Below, in pieces: positions 40,634 to 54,044 of a stretch of DNA of 64,000 nt. The position numbers were made by a program, and so were the translations under genes. The notes beneath the pieces are model-generated. The model was not told the origin of the DNA. It saw nothing but the letters and a program-made list of their open reading frames with translations, and made no database searches. The stretch is from Terebella lapidaria (taxonomy: Eukaryota; Annelida; Polychaeta; Terebellida; Terebellidae): positions 31,556,165 through 31,620,164 of the forward strand of contig OX424564.1 of assembly GCA_949152475.1 (NCBI GenBank). Reading direction: 5' to 3'. Position 1 is the stretch's first letter; the number at the start of each line of letters is the position of its first letter.

Positions 40634-42805
40634 AAGCGCGTGCAGTGTCTGACGTGGAACTGCTACAGAGCGTGATGAAGTGGCGCCAGCGTGATGGACA
40701 ATATCAATTACATTGTAGATGCATCATACTGCAGTGTGTACACAATGACTGATAGAAAGTGATCACTCCATTTGTCATCGATATTCCAGATATAATTTTT
40801 ACGACGCAAATACGGCACAAAGTTGTCATAAGTTTTTGTGATTCTGTTTTACTTTCGGGCAATTGTACTATCAAGGTGTCGTTGCGGGATTACATAGGCG
40901 GATTTAGAGTGGGGCGCACCCGGCGCGCTGGTTTTTGTCCGTTTTTATGCTGCATAAAGCCTGAAGTCTGCCGTGCGAATTGAGCGGTGGTAGTCTCACT
41001 TTCAACTCTTTCATTCACATTTATTGAATTAAAAAGTAACAATGTCGTAGGCATATAGATAATTCTTCACTAAATAATTTTAATTTTAAGTCACTTTTAT
41101 AGTCGGCGTCACTAGTCTGTGAGCGGTAGGTTTTTTTTCGCGATTATCAATAATTAACATATTTTGATGAAATTTTGGCAGGAGTGTTATTTTATGTTCG
41201 CCTACCAGGGTATAAATGTTTGGAAAGATTGGTGTGTAAACAAAAAAGTTAGCCCTAACGGAACAGGAAAACGTTATCTATAAAAATGCTGCGGCGACCT
41301 GTCAAAATTCTATCGGATCATCCCAAAAAATGACAGAGTAATTGCCAAAAAAACACTGCTCAAAGACCAATGACACCGACTATAAATGAATTGAATTGAT
41401 GTCTAGATCAACAATATCGTTAAAGATCCAGGACCATAATCAACTGTTGGTGACATGTGATTGTGATGAATGATTGTCAAGCATGTCGGATTTGGGTTCG
41501 TTTGCCTTATATCATATGCACTGCGGAGCCCTGAAAATGAGGTAACAAGGTAATTGTCATCCATGACACATGAATCATACACGTATCATATTTACAATGT
41601 AACATATACCTTCATAAAATAATAATGACGTAAAGTTGCATAAAAAGATGTATGGTTGTATAGTTATGTACTATGTTATCTTATAGTAATATTATGATAG
41701 CTGTCATCGAGTTTATTGGAGCGTCAACGTGAAAAAAATGTATTGTAAAAGCTTCCCTCGTTTCCTTCAGTGATGTATTATTTGTTTTCAGCTTTTGAAT
41801 TCTGTAAATAAATAAAAGTAGTAATATATGCTATCTTTTGTCACAGTTAATCGCAGACCATGCAATTTTTATAGCATACTGCTAATTTCTTATATCATGA
41901 ATCAATTTGATACAGTATGTTGCTAATCATAACAAAAATGAGTAAAATGCTGAGTACGAGGTTTTACATTTCGCATGTCGTGAGACACTACTCTGACTTT
42001 TGTCTGAAGAAAATGTAATGTTCAATGCAGCCATCGACTTTGCAATCAGTATACGTTTTCTTGTGTTCAATGACCATGTAGTGCACGGTGGTTATCCATT
42101 CACGATTCTGAGCGCACAAATTCTAGTTGCGTGTGCAGAACGGATTCCATGTGTGCGGGTCAAGCCCGGCTCTAGCACACCTGAAAACTGGTAATATTAC
42201 ACGAATAATTTAAGCTTAGTTGTGAACTCACATCTCAGCAAGCTTTATCAACATTTATACTGTTAGCCGCTTGATTCAGCTCTGTAAAAATGCATTAATC
42301 GAGACAGGAATGGGTGTGTGAACCACTCCAATTGTAGTTTGGACTCGGTTGCCATTTTCACGTGAAATTAGCGTGAGCTGGTTCAAAACGAAGTGAAATT
42401 ATTGACTGGGCATGGGGACTGAGTCATACTGGGCATGCTAATGCTACCAATGACCATTAGTCAGCACGTAATAGCCGAGAAGAGAGGGTTTGATTTTCAA
42501 CAGAGAACGGATTCTATTCAGTTGCTGTTTTTCAGTGAAATTTAGTGTCATTGAGCCCCGGATCCCCTACGGATTTCCGGGACAACCCCGGATCTCACGG
42601 CACCAGAACCATGGTGCTACCGGGGTGCTCCGGCGTGGTCTGGGACGTTCAGGGGTAAGAATAAAACAGGAGTGGTCACACCAAAAGTTACACCCCGGTG
42701 GTTGCATAATATCAACCGATCACCGCTAATGTGTTACTGGGTGTGATATTTCAGAGTTCTCACAATATCACACCATGTTTCTGATTAAGTTTACAGCATC
42801 GGTTG
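40634..42805. other. 3' flank of PAN-like copy 1, no further gene recognised
   Basis: The first ~130 bp are conserved in the other copies (GTGATGAAGTGGCGCCA, GATGCATCATACTGCAGT), so they are likely 3' UTR. The rest is AT-rich. An AATAAA at 41807-41812 is a possible distant poly(A) signal. Confidence 0.4.
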
Positions 42806-42811
42806 GTATCC

Positions 42812-44002
42812 TACGGTGCCCCTGATAGGACATGATGGAAAAATAAACTACTTCGTTTGCACGAAGTACTAAGTAGTTCGCACGAAGAACTACTTCGTTT
42901 GCACGAGGTATTAAGTCGTTTGCATGAAGTACCAAGTCATTCGCATGAAGTACTACTTCGTTTGTACAAGGTACTAATTCGTTTGCATGAACAACTAAGT
43001 CGTTTGCACGAAGTACTAAGTCGTTTGCACGAAGTACTAAATCGTTTGCACGATGTAATGTTACATAGTTGACAAACCCATCTGCATCATCTTACCCCAT
43101 TAAATAACAAGCGCTACATGGCGCTCCACATGGTGCTTCAAATTTGGTGCCTTATATCTCCATAAGCACCACATAGCGCTCTAAATCATCCAGACTTTCC
43201 CTGGCAAAAATGTCCTGATCAATTAGATATTACTGTATAAATCTTCTGCTATTATTTGAGGTAAATTTATCTGTATCGATGGACTATTCATTATTCTATT
43301 AGTTGATTAATAGATGTAAATAGGGTTATCCAGATTTAGAACATGGGGAGGACCCTGAAATTTAAATTTAAATGATGATTAACCCTAAAATGATAATTAA
43401 AGGGCTAATTGGTAACATCAGGATTAATCATTTCATAGGCCTATTACAATGTCCGAATGCTATGTATGAATATGTGAATGACTTATTATTTCGTGCGAAC
43501 GACTTAGTACTTCGTGCAAACGAAGTAGTACTTCGTGCAAACGAGGTAGTACTTCGTGCGAATGACTTAGTACTTCGTGCAAACGATGCAGTACTTCATG
43601 CAAAACGACTTAGTAATTCGTGCAAACGAAGTAGTACTACGTGCAAACGACTTAGTAACTCGTGCAAATGAAGCAGTACTTCGTGCAAACGACTTAGTAC
43701 TTCGTGCAAACGACTTAGTACTTCGTGCAAACGAAGCAGTACTCCATGCAAACGACTTACTACTTCATGCAAACGATGTAGTACTTCAGGCAAACAACTT
43801 AGTACTTCGTGCAAACGATTTACTACTTTGTGCAAACGACTTAGTACTTCGTGCAAATGGAGTAGGTTTTTTTCATAACTTAGTACTTCGTGCAAACGAA
43901 GTAGTACTTCGTGCAAACGACTTACTACTTCGTGCAAACGACTTAATACTTCGTGCAAACGAAGTAGTTTTTTTTCCATCATGTTCTTTAAGGGGCACCG
44001 TA
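42812..44002. mobile_element. Foldback element whose arms are inverted tandem arrays
   Basis: Outer inverted ends are TACGGTGCCCCT (42812) and AGGGGCACCGTA (ending 44002), flanked by GTATCC duplications (42806-42811 and 44003-44008). Inside each end, ACATGATGGAAAAA is also inverted. The left arm (about 42843-43065) is a tandem array of CGTTTGCACGAAGTACTAAG units. The right arm (about 43475-43970) is the same unit in the opposite orientation and about twice as long. The ~400-bp centre is AT-rich and has no transposase. Continuous frames through the arms are artefacts of the 21-bp unit, a multiple of three. Confidence 0.9.
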
Positions 44003-44008
44003 GTATCC

Positions 44009-44877
44009 TGATTAAAATACGTTGGGTGGATTTCTGATCAATGGTAGAAACCTTAGTTTAAATCACCTCGAAACTACTAGACTGTTGAAACTCGGTCGTG
44101 GAAAATCTGGTCTGAACCGTTTTTTTTTTGGTGTGGTTTCAATTCCATTCAAGCAGTAATTTTGTGTTGCATAGAATTCTGAAGGAAACTATGGGAGTTG
44201 ATGATTGTATTATACTTGTAGATGAATCTGAGATTACTGTATAGCACAAGCTCTGTGGCAATGAATTACATGTACTTGTTTTACAATGAATTTTCCCCAT
44301 CAGAAAACCCATCAGTATCAATCATACACAGGTTTTTGAGCATGATTGTCATGGATATTGTACATACGAGTATATTGTATATACCATGTTGACGCGCCTT
44401 CAAGTTCGGTTTAGCATATGCCAAGCATTGGGCATAGTATTATTTCAAAATATGTAGGACATCCCGAAAGACCATAAGGGCCGATAAGCTATTGTCGTGG
44501 TTTTTCGTCCGTCGTCCGTCGTCGTCGTCGTCGTCGTCGTCCGCCACATCATCTGTTAACATTTTTTATCTTTTTTTCGGGCAGATGAATTTGTCCATAA
44601 ATTTGTGTGAATATGTATTGGGTCAATACCCCCAGACGTTTTTTTCATTTTTTTGATTGAATCGATTATGCAGTTTTGGCAGCCATTTTTATGCTGAAAA
44701 TTATCATTTTTGCATGCTTTTAATTTTTAAAATTATTTTCTCAAAAACTGTTTGATCAGTTTTGAGATTTTAGTTTTAAAATGTTTCCCTCATGTATCCT
44801 TATAATGTGTATAAGTTTCGATGCTCTTGAATCGCCGGTCTGCGTGTGGCGGCCATTTAGATGTTTTTTACGGGGCC
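44009..44877. other. Spacer with a (GTC)n run, no gene seen
   Basis: Contains the interspersed fragment at 44470-44550 with a GTC microsatellite (about 44510-44540). Otherwise AT-rich. Confidence 0.4.
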
Positions 44878-45865
44878 CAAAAAATTGGAATCAATTGTGG
44901 ACGCAAAGGAAACAATATATGCTGAATATTCTCGTGACCTTGAATTTGACCTTCAACCTCATTTTCAAGGTCAAAGCACAAAATGGCCAATATCTCACTT
45001 ATCATTGACTTTACAGCTTAGGAATCAATTGTGGACATATAGGAAGTGATATATGCTGAATATTTTCGTGGCCTTGAATTTGACCTTTGACTTCATTTTC
45101 AAGGTCAGAGCACAAAATGGCTAATATCTCGCTTATTATCGACTTTACAGCTTAGAAATCTACTGTGACCATATAGGAAATGATATATGCCGAATATTGT
45201 GATGACCTTGAAATTGACCTTTGACCTCATTTTCAAGGTCAGAGCACAAAATCGCTAATATCTCGCTTATTATTCACTTTACAGCTTGAGAATCAATTGT
45301 GGACATATAGGAAATGATATAAGCTGAATACTCTCATGACCTTGAATTTGACCTTTGACCTTATTTTCAAGGTCAAAGCACAAAATGGCTGATATCTCGC
45401 TTATTATCGACACTACAGCTTAGGAATTAATTGCAGACATAGGAAATGATATATGTCGAATACTCTGATGACCTTAAGTTTGACCTTTGACCCAATTTTC
45501 AAGGTCAAAGCACAAAATGGCTATTATCTCGCTGATCATCGACTTTACAGCATAGAAATCAATTGTGGACATATGGGAAATAATATATGCTGAATATTCT
45601 GATTACCTTGAATTTGACCTTTGACCTCATTTTCTAGGTCAGAGCACAAAATGGCTAATAACTCACTTATTATTTACTTTTCAGCTTGGAAATCAATTGT
45701 GGACATATAAGAAATAATATATACTGAATATTCTCGTGACCTTGGATATGACCTTCGACCTCATTTTTAAGGTCAGAGCACGAAATGGCGCATATCTCAC
45801 TTGTTGTGAACTTTACACCTTACGAATCAATTGTGGACATATAGGAAATGATATATGCTGAATAT
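44878..45865. repeat. ~134-bp tandem array dense in nuclear-receptor half-sites
   Basis: Seven units. Each has AATCAATTGTGGACATATAG, GATATATGCTGAATATT, a TGACCTTGAATTTGACCTT stretch, TTTTCAAGGTCA(A/G)AGCAC and AATATCTCGCTTAT. TGACCTTTGACCT, a perfect DR1 of AGGTCA in reverse, occurs at 45215, 45349 and 45615. TCAAGGTCA half-sites lie on the other strand in most units. Spacing was measured from the TCAAGGTCA word (about 44965, 45099, 45233, 45368, 45499, 45633, 45768). Confidence 0.9.
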
Positions 45866-46036
45866 ACTTGTAATCTTGAAGTTACCAGACCATTGGTTCG
45901 ATCACTTATTGGCTAGCCGGTAAGCTACAGGTTCCTGGGGCCTATGTTTTTGTATAGCATGCACACAAGAACATCACATAATAATAGAACCAGTGTTAAA
46001 CCATAGCAAGCCTTCCGCTGGCCAGGTTTGTATTTA

Positions 46037-46576
46037 GACAGCTTGGACTTTTGGACAAACATCTCTGAGGTGCCTCTCGGAGATTTCTCCAACACAACTG
46101 CTCGAGAGGTCCATTCAGTCACTACTCACGACCAGTCGCCTGTGATCCAGGTATGGTTTAGTAAAGAAAACTGCATCTATGGGACTGATGCTAACTACTA
46201 ACTTTTGTGTAAGCTCCATCAATAATCTGTTTGATTAATATTCTCATATTTTCTTTTCAACTCTACTATCAATTGATTTTGTGAGTCTTTGTATTTCGGA
46301 CTGAGTCAATTATGTCAACTTGCTTCACTTCGTTGCTTTGGCAGTTACTGGGTTTCGATGATTCAGTTGTTTTGCATTGTACCAGAATACATTGCCGACT
46401 TGCCTCCTTTTGTAATTGTTCTCTACATTTAGTCTACTTTAACAATTCTGGTAGAGTGATATATTTCACTTCATTTTTGCTCCATAAGTTTCACTCCAAT
46501 GAACTTGGTCATCTGTCATGCAAACACATTGCCTTATTTATTGAAACTCATTGCTGTTTTTCCAACAGATATTTAG
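46037..46576 (+). pseudogene. Decayed third copy of the PAN-like gene (end of exon 2, intron 2, exon 3)
   Basis: 46037-46150 keeps a SLDF segment, then after an internal deletion SEVPLGDFS, and the end of exon 2 (GTGATCCAG followed by GTATGG). Intron 2 (46151-46568) aligns along its length with intron 2 of copy 1. Exon 3 begins at 46569 with ATATTTAG and is followed by the same 3' UTR words. Exon 1 and most of exon 2 are missing and the frame is shifted, so it is non-functional. Confidence 0.85.
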
Positions 46577-48947
46577 AAGCGTGTGTAGTGTCAGATATGG
46601 AACTGCAACAGAACGTGATGAAGTGGCGCCAAACATGATGGACAATATCAATTACATTGTCGATGCATCATACTGCAGTCTGTACACAACGACGGAAAGA
46701 AATTGATCACTCTCATTTGTTATCGATACTCTAATCGTTGGTTTTTCACTCATATGGCACAAAATTGTCATATACTCTGATTTTTTAAAACTCGTGTACA
46801 CCGTTTTTTGCTGATATTTTTGCGATGCTAAATCGTATCGTGTTATAACTTCGCATAGCTCACCTTGGGACAAAACGGTTTGCATCATATACATGTATTA
46901 TTCAGATAAATAGTTCGCTTGAAGTAATTTGACCGAAACAACGGCCAAAAACGGTGTAAACGAGTTAGGAAAATTAGAGTACAGGTGTTTTTGCTTCTGT
47001 GTTACTTTAGGGCCATCGCATTATGAAGGTGTCGTTGCGAGGTTGTTGTAGATTCTACGTGTTGCTTTGTGGATGACTCGAGAAATCAAAATTATTCCTG
47101 TTACAGATTTGTTAATCCAAAATATGATATTGATATTGACATGCAATACTTTGTAGTTTAAACCTACAAACAATTAGGCAGTACGTCAAAGTAAGCAGAT
47201 ATGAAGAATGCAACAAAATCGAATACCAGAGGCCAAGTATGTTTGGATGACGATGGGAAAATTCACGTTCTGAGTCCCCAGACGAGCATCGAATTGGAAA
47301 GCAAAAACGACCGTTTTGCAGTTGTACCACTGCACAACGGTTATGAAAAAATGTAAGCCTATACTAGGGTTGGGGTCAAAATAGAAGATGTAATTGAGGA
47401 TTGAGGGTTGGGATAAGGATACATGAATGTGGTTGAGTTAGTGATGATGGTAATAAATTTCTTGTAAGCTGTGGACTAGTTGGCCTGCTGTTCTAGACAG
47501 AACATACTGATGGCAGATGTGCGTGACCTTCTGACTGCATTACAGATATGGCCTGAGGCCGTACAATGACGATGATGGTATTCCATCAAAAATGTAATAT
47601 CCTATTTTTCGATTCCGTATCTTTATTACTGGGCCCAAACACAAACCTGAAGAAAAGGGACTGGACAATATTTCGAAAGACGTGAGTGTCTCAATGCAAG
47701 TGAAATCAACCTAATATTGAACATGCCTTTATAGCTGCCATGATCATATCCGTTTACAATCAACATCATCAATAATGAAGATGGAGCGTTCATGTTTATG
47801 ACGGTAAATGCTGTAATTCAAAGGCCATCGTCCCTGAATTGATCTTAGGGACATTCATCTTCACTTGCATGTTTGATGTTCACAGGACAGTGAACCTAAT
47901 GAATATCATATCAAGTGATTGGCACAAGAAGAATCATCACCGTACCATTTGTAGGTGGGTTTTCCTGTTGATATTATTGGATAATATGAGGCATCAATCA
48001 TTTGTGTACTCCACGATTTACTGACGGACATGCGTCGTATTTCTATGTGTTGTACAGTCGTGCTTTTTACAAGGATATGTGCTCTGAATGTGCTCTGAAT
48101 GAAGTATGTTGTTACACAAAATACACCGAATTTTTAAAAATAACATGTTCATCCAATACACAAGTTGCACAGGCGAAAATGTTCACATGTAAAACATAAA
48201 AGTTCAATAGAAAAATTGATGTAAACTCCTAACTAAACACCAGGAATATGCAACAGTTATGATGCATGTCCTCTTTGACAGCTAAATAGACGTGGAATCA
48301 ATACCCAGTATCAAGTATTCCGAGCAAACAAAACAGGGTCCGTTATCCAATCTCATAGTCCGGGGACAGAAAGTCATATCAGGCATACGAAGTGAGAGAA
48401 AACAAAAATGACAGGGAAACTCATGAACCCCGTAAATGGCCATCAGGAGGTGAAATCAGGTGTTCCGGAAAGAGTTATATGTTATATGTTATATTAGATT
48501 ATGTTATATACGATTTACAACCAAATGTTATATAAGATATATATATATATATATATATATATAGATATATATAGATATAATATATGTTATATAAGATTTA
48601 CAACCAAATGTTATATAAGATTTACAACCAACAATCACATGATTGTGATAGAATTCCTTTAAATCAATTCACACCATTACAATTTTGTCAGATTACACAG
48701 AGTTTCGGTAGCATGATCATGAATGTAGTGGACATTGTACAACAATCATTTGTATTGAAGCCTTCGGTGGTCTGTATGGCGATATGAACACAAGAATGTT
48801 TTGTTTTCTAAAAAGAATGTAGAATGGTTGACAATGGATATCAGGAATTTAAACAAGTTGAGTATTTGGTCATATTTATTGACATATTACTGCATAACTG
48901 GTCTAATACTCCACGCATTCTTCACAATATAATATGGTTGGTCAAAT
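46577..48947. other. Spacer without a recognised gene
   Basis: The start is pseudogene 3' flank. About 47780-48030 resembles 61220-61400 (GTAAAT.CTGTAATTCAAAG, GTCCCTGAATT). A TA microsatellite lies at about 48538-48562, with GTTATATAAGATTTACAACC repeats around it. Confidence 0.45.
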
Positions 48948-51356
48948 CTGAATAGCACTTGTTTCTGATTCTAGCTTTTTGTCAAAACGATAAAAAATCA
49001 GATATAGAAAGTTCAATGCATTGATATTGTTCAACTGAACATTGATTGTTATTGCAACATTCGTGCTTTATCTAGTCTGGTCACTGACTCCATGGTGCAC
49101 AATGTCAATAGCACATCACAATTGTAGTTCCATTACTGTTATTAACACATTGATGGATGCAGCATAATACATGCTCACCAACAGAAGGTTATGTGAACAA
49201 ATAATCGCCCATTATGCTATACACTTTGGGTGAAGTGTCTGTTGCTTCGAGGGGAATGTATCCAGGTTCCACACGAAAATGAAGACAATGGAACCATGAA
49301 AATGTATTTGGCCAGTGATAGCTAGTCATGGATATTCATACCATACTATGTATTATTGATCATATCGACATATAGCTGGGTATGTGTTCAGAACATGCAT
49401 TCAGTTATTTGTTAGAACAGCCATGAAATATGAGTTAGTAAAATGGAATTGCACTGACAACCGCGAAAATTGTCCATGGAACTTGATTTATATTTAGCAT
49501 TATTCCATGGTTTCATAATGGTATATATTAAGGCATTTCTTGAATATTAATAATTCACAGATCACAACACACAATACTTAAGGCTCATATTGTCAAAACA
49601 TCACCAAACAATACGATGTTTTTAAAACTAGGAATCAATTAGTTGTTGGGTGATCGAATGCCGCTTACAAACACATCAAGTATGCAATGTGGATGGAAAA
49701 AGTCGATCTGTTTCGTCAGCTTGGCTGGATATATACGGGGATAAGAGGGTTCAAAAAGGACATACATTTGGAAAACGTGCAACTTTTCCTATTTGGATCA
49801 ATATCTTGTCCTGATTATGCGTGTTTCCCAGTCAATAATATTTTAGCATATCTGCTGAGAAGATATTGGCATTAAATTGAGCCATCATCGTAATCAGATA
49901 CCCGACAGTCGATAACTTCAATAACGACCATGACGTGTATTTGATATTCCACCAAATATACACATTTTCCAATATATGATGAGAAATTTAACTGATTCAT
50001 TTCTCGGAAATGCAGAAAGTTCTGCAGAAAATAAAAAATAGAGTCAACTGAAGTGCATACAATGTAATAGAAGATGAAACGATATATGCTTTATTCAGAA
50101 GACCGCCACAAATGGACGTGCCACAACATACTTCCCCTCCCCCTCCCCTCCCCTCTGAATACCACTTGTTTCTGATTCTAGCTTTGTGTCAAAACGATAA
50201 GAAATCAGAGATAAAAAGTTCAATGCATCGATGTTGTTCAACTGAACATTGATTGTTATTGCAACATTCGGGCATTATCTAGTCAGGTCACTGACTCTAT
50301 GGTTCACAATGTCAATAGCACATCACAATTGTAGTTCCATTACTGTTATTAACACATTGATGGATGCCGCATAATACATGCTCACTAACAGAAGGTTATG
50401 TGAACAAATAATTGCCCATTATGCTATACACTTTGGGTGAAGTGTCTGTTGCTTCGAAGGGAATATATCCAGGTTCCACGCAAAACTGAAGACAATGGAA
50501 CCATGAAAATGTGTTTGGCCAGTGATAGCTAGTCATGGATATTCATGCCTTACTATATATTATTGATCATATCGACATGTGGCTGGGTATGTGTTCAGAA
50601 CATGCATTCAGTTATTTGTTAGAACAGCCATGAAATATGTGTCAGGAAAATGGAATTGCACTGACAACTGCGGAAATTGTCCATGAAACTTGACTCATAT
50701 TTAGGATTAATCCATGGTTTAATAATGGTAGACATTAAGGCATTTCTTGAATATTAATATTTCTCCGATCACAACACACATTACTTAAGGCTCATATTGT
50801 CAAAACATCACCAAACAATACGATGTTTTTAAAACTAGGAATCTATCAGTTGTTGGGTATCGAATGCAGCTTACAGACACATCAAGCATTTAATGTGGAC
50901 GGAAAGTCAATCTGATTCGTCAGCTTGGCTGGAGATATACGGGGATAAGAGGGTTCAAAAGGGACACACATTTCGAAAACGTGCAACTTTCCCTATTTGA
51001 ATCAATATCTTGTCCTGATTATGCGTGTTTCTCAGTCAATAATAATATTTTAGCATATCTGCTGAGAAGATATTGACATTGAATTGAGCCATCATCGTAA
51101 ACAGATAGCTGACAGTTGATAACTTCAATAACGACCATGACGTGTATTTGTTGTTCCACCAAATATACACATTTTCCAATATATGATGAGAAATTGAACT
51201 GATTCATTTCTCGGAAATGCAGAAAGTTCTGCAGAAAATAAAATATAGAGTCAACTGAAGTGCATACAATGTAATAGAAGATGAAACGATATATGCTTTA
51301 TTCAGAAGACTGCCACAAATGGACGTGCCACAACATACTTCCCCTACCCCTCCAGG
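48948..51356. repeat. 1.2-kb tandem duplication
   Basis: 48948-50148 and 50155-51356 are the same sequence, offset by about 1207 bp with a few percent differences (CTGAATA.CACTTGTTTC at each start, CCACAACATACTTCCCCT at each end). A pyrimidine/C-rich seam at 50140-50156 marks the join. The CACTGACTC...ATTAACACA part belongs to an interspersed family also seen at about 55860-56060, 57560-57900 (inverted) and 62650-62850. Copy 2 ends just before the PAN-like gene 2 promoter. Confidence 0.9.
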
Positions 51357-51399
51357 GATGTGGTAACAAATAGCATTTACCCGAGGTGAGCCAGGCCCA

Positions 51400-51791
51400 G
51401 TGAGGATTGTGGAATGCGGCCAGACACAGGACTCCACTCAAAGTGTCATTGTTTCCGTCGTGTGATTGCGGCACTGGGGAGGGATACAGCAGGGAGACAG
51501 CAGTCGGAATGTGTCATAAACTATTTGGGACATTGCCAATCGATTGGCGCAGTAGGTTGGTTATCTGCCTGAGCTGCCATTAGGTAGAATATACGGTCCA
51601 TCAAATATGGATACATTACCGCCATCAAAACTAGATTATTTGGGCTGGATTAATGATTTCCTCACAGTTTGTGGTTGATAAATCAATCCATCGTTCGAAG
51701 AAAATATCATTAAAACTCTCTTCAGATTTTCAGATCACGTTTTGGATAAATAATCGTCTGGGATTGTACACACAAAGAACAACAAACGAAG
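51400..51791 (+). promoter_or_regulatory. Upstream region of PAN-like copy 2
   Basis: Homologous to 38860-39149 in the same order of blocks (AGGACTCCACTCAAA, AGGGAGACAGCAGTC, GTGTCATAAACTATT, TTTTGGATAAATAATC). The ATG-proximal ~60 bp differ. Confidence 0.55.
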
Positions 51792-53900
51792 ATGCCTTCA
51801 GTGACCACACTTTTGCTTCTTCTAGCAACTTTGCACTGGCATCATGCTGCCGGAACGTTCTCCAACACTGTATATGATTTGACGGATGGAGTAACAACCA
51901 CTGGTGACCCGTTCAAGACGATGACGGCTAAGACGCATTTAACGTGTGGGATAGAGTGTGCAAAGATGCGTTATTGTTTGGCAGTGGCTGTAGTTCCGAA
52001 TGCCGGGAACACCGGGGCAGTGACTTGCAAGTTCCATAACGCGAGTAACGCACAGGACACTATACCAATGGCGTCTTCGTCTATTTATACCATTGGTAGG
52101 TATACAAAAACATATACATTAGATGAAAGTAATATATATTGTTAGAGCTTTAACGTCAAAACACTATACCATAACGTTGCAATTCATGTGTGAACATTGA
52201 TAACGGTTTGATTTTGCTCAACCCGAATTGTGACTGTAGAAAGATTGTATCACCAGCTATGAACAATTTAACGGATAGTTGTCATATTTCTAGACAAAAA
52301 TCTTTGTGTCATACCTATCTGAAATATTCCTGAAACTGAATTGATATACACAACTGAACGATCAACGTTTACTATTTTAGTTTAGCATGAAATACTAAAG
52401 ATATTGATCAAATCGACCAGTATATGTTATACCATGCCATATAGTGCTCTAAGCTACATGCGAAAATGTGAAATTAAGAATACTATGTAATGTTTGATGC
52501 CCGCTACCTAGGGCGCAAGCATCCCACACTTCGGCATGATCACGGCAGGCTCCGTAATTACTCAAATATGACCAGGTACTTGTCAACGGGACAGGTCCAG
52601 CCTAGTACATAACATCTGACATTACATCATCATGGTAATGTAGCACGGTGTGTACGTTTGAGCCCGAGAGCCATGGGCTCGTTGAGCCCGAGAGCCAGCG
52701 GCTTCTCGAGACACGAGCCCGAGAGTCAGCGGCTTCTCGAGACACCTGACGCACTGCCAGAGCCTGTACGCGCCATCCATGGGCAAGAGACTTCTGTCCT
52801 TTGAGTGTGTGAACATCCATGAGTGTGTGAACACCTGGATCATAGTAGCCCCCTCCTGGGCCACCGATTGGAATTGACCCGGGTCCTAAGACCCTCCTAG
52901 CCAGACAAAAGGTACCCTGGACAGGGAGCACATGAACGTGCCCACCGTCAATCTCTCGCCTTGACGGCGCTGAGACAACTCAAAGAAGTCATGTTGGGCT
53001 ACCAGCTATTTAACTGCCAACGCACGAGACCGAGGGTGTGACGTCACATTCCGAAGAAACAGTGCAGTGGACCATAAAAGACAATGCGTCACCAGGGTGA
53101 CGCACGAGCTTCGAACATGAAGCAGCAATGGTGTACATAAAAGGCCAAACTCCTATCGCAATTTTGGGCAAAATCGCCCCGTATATATTATGATGATAGA
53201 ACTCCATGCTTTTTGTCCTTTACCCCAGATTGCACTAAGTTCACGGAGTACCAGAACGGCTGTATTGCCGGGTCACACTACTTTGATGCCCTTGCCGCGA
53301 CTCTGGACGAATGCAAGCGCCACTGCCTGGACGCCGCAAGCGACTACTGCAAGTCTGTGGATTTTGGCTACGATGTCAACTCGTGTCTGCTCTCGCGCAG
53401 TCGAGGTTCTGAGGTGCCTCCCGGAGATTTCTCCCCGCACAACTGCACACGACCTTTCAATCATTACTCTCGCCCAGTCGCTTGTGATCCAGGTAAGCTT
53501 TAGCCCAGATTTCTTCAGTGATACCAATAAAACAGTCATATTATTCAGAATTTCCTTTATATATTTTTGAAGTATTTGCATTTACCCTGTTGTGTCAGTA
53601 CATTTTGTATATGTTCATTGTTAGTGTTTTGTACCACATCACTAATGCTAAAATGTCTATTACTTTTTTTGGCAGGTATTTGTTTTCCAAGATTCATTTG
53701 GTTCTTTTTATTTCTCATATGCTTTTTTTTGCATTCCCCCTACATTCAGGTTTCTTCTGTACTCCTGTTAAACTGTCATTGTTTTGCTTCAAATGGTTTT
53801 ACTTCAAGAGTTTCGTTTTACTTCCAACAAACTTTGTCATCTGTAATGCAAACACATTGTTTTACTTACTAAAACGGATTGTTATCTCACAGATATATAG
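51792..53900 (+). CDS. Secreted PAN/apple-like protein, copy 2 (three exons)
   Basis: Proposed CDS is 51792-52095, 53229-53492 and 53893-53900, phase-1 GT-AG introns, 191 residues. Exon 1 has a signal peptide (LLLLLATLHWHHAAG) and the module TCGIECAKMRYCLAVAVV...CKFHN. Exon 2 has DCTKFTEYQNGC, TLDECKRHC, DYCKSVDF, SCLLSRSRG and NCT. Exon 3 supplies Asp-Ile-stop (ATATATAG). Intron 1 is 1.13 kb, twice that of copy 1, and holds a GC-rich stretch with a short direct repeat (GGCTTCTCGAGACAC, about 52695 and 52731). The exon at 58168 has the same phase, so an alternative longer C-terminus is possible. The strong match to copy 1 in exons, with freer introns, supports selection on the protein. Confidence 0.82.
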
Positions 53901-54044
53901 AAACGTGTGAGACAGACGAAACGTAACCGAGTGGCGCCAATGTGACAGACGACGCATATCAACTACATTATGGATGTATCATTTAAACTGTGAACTACAC
54001 AAACAAATGGAGTGATATTGATTCCACATTTTTTGGTCGATCAT

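Noticed and set aside
43372..44011. ANDLVLRANE-type repeat proteins on both strands
   Set aside because: They arise because the 21-bp foldback unit is a multiple of three and lacks stops.
52602..52931. Minus-strand ORF in intron 1 of PAN-like copy 2
   Set aside because: Produced partly by a short direct repeat; no domain and absent from the copy 1 intron.
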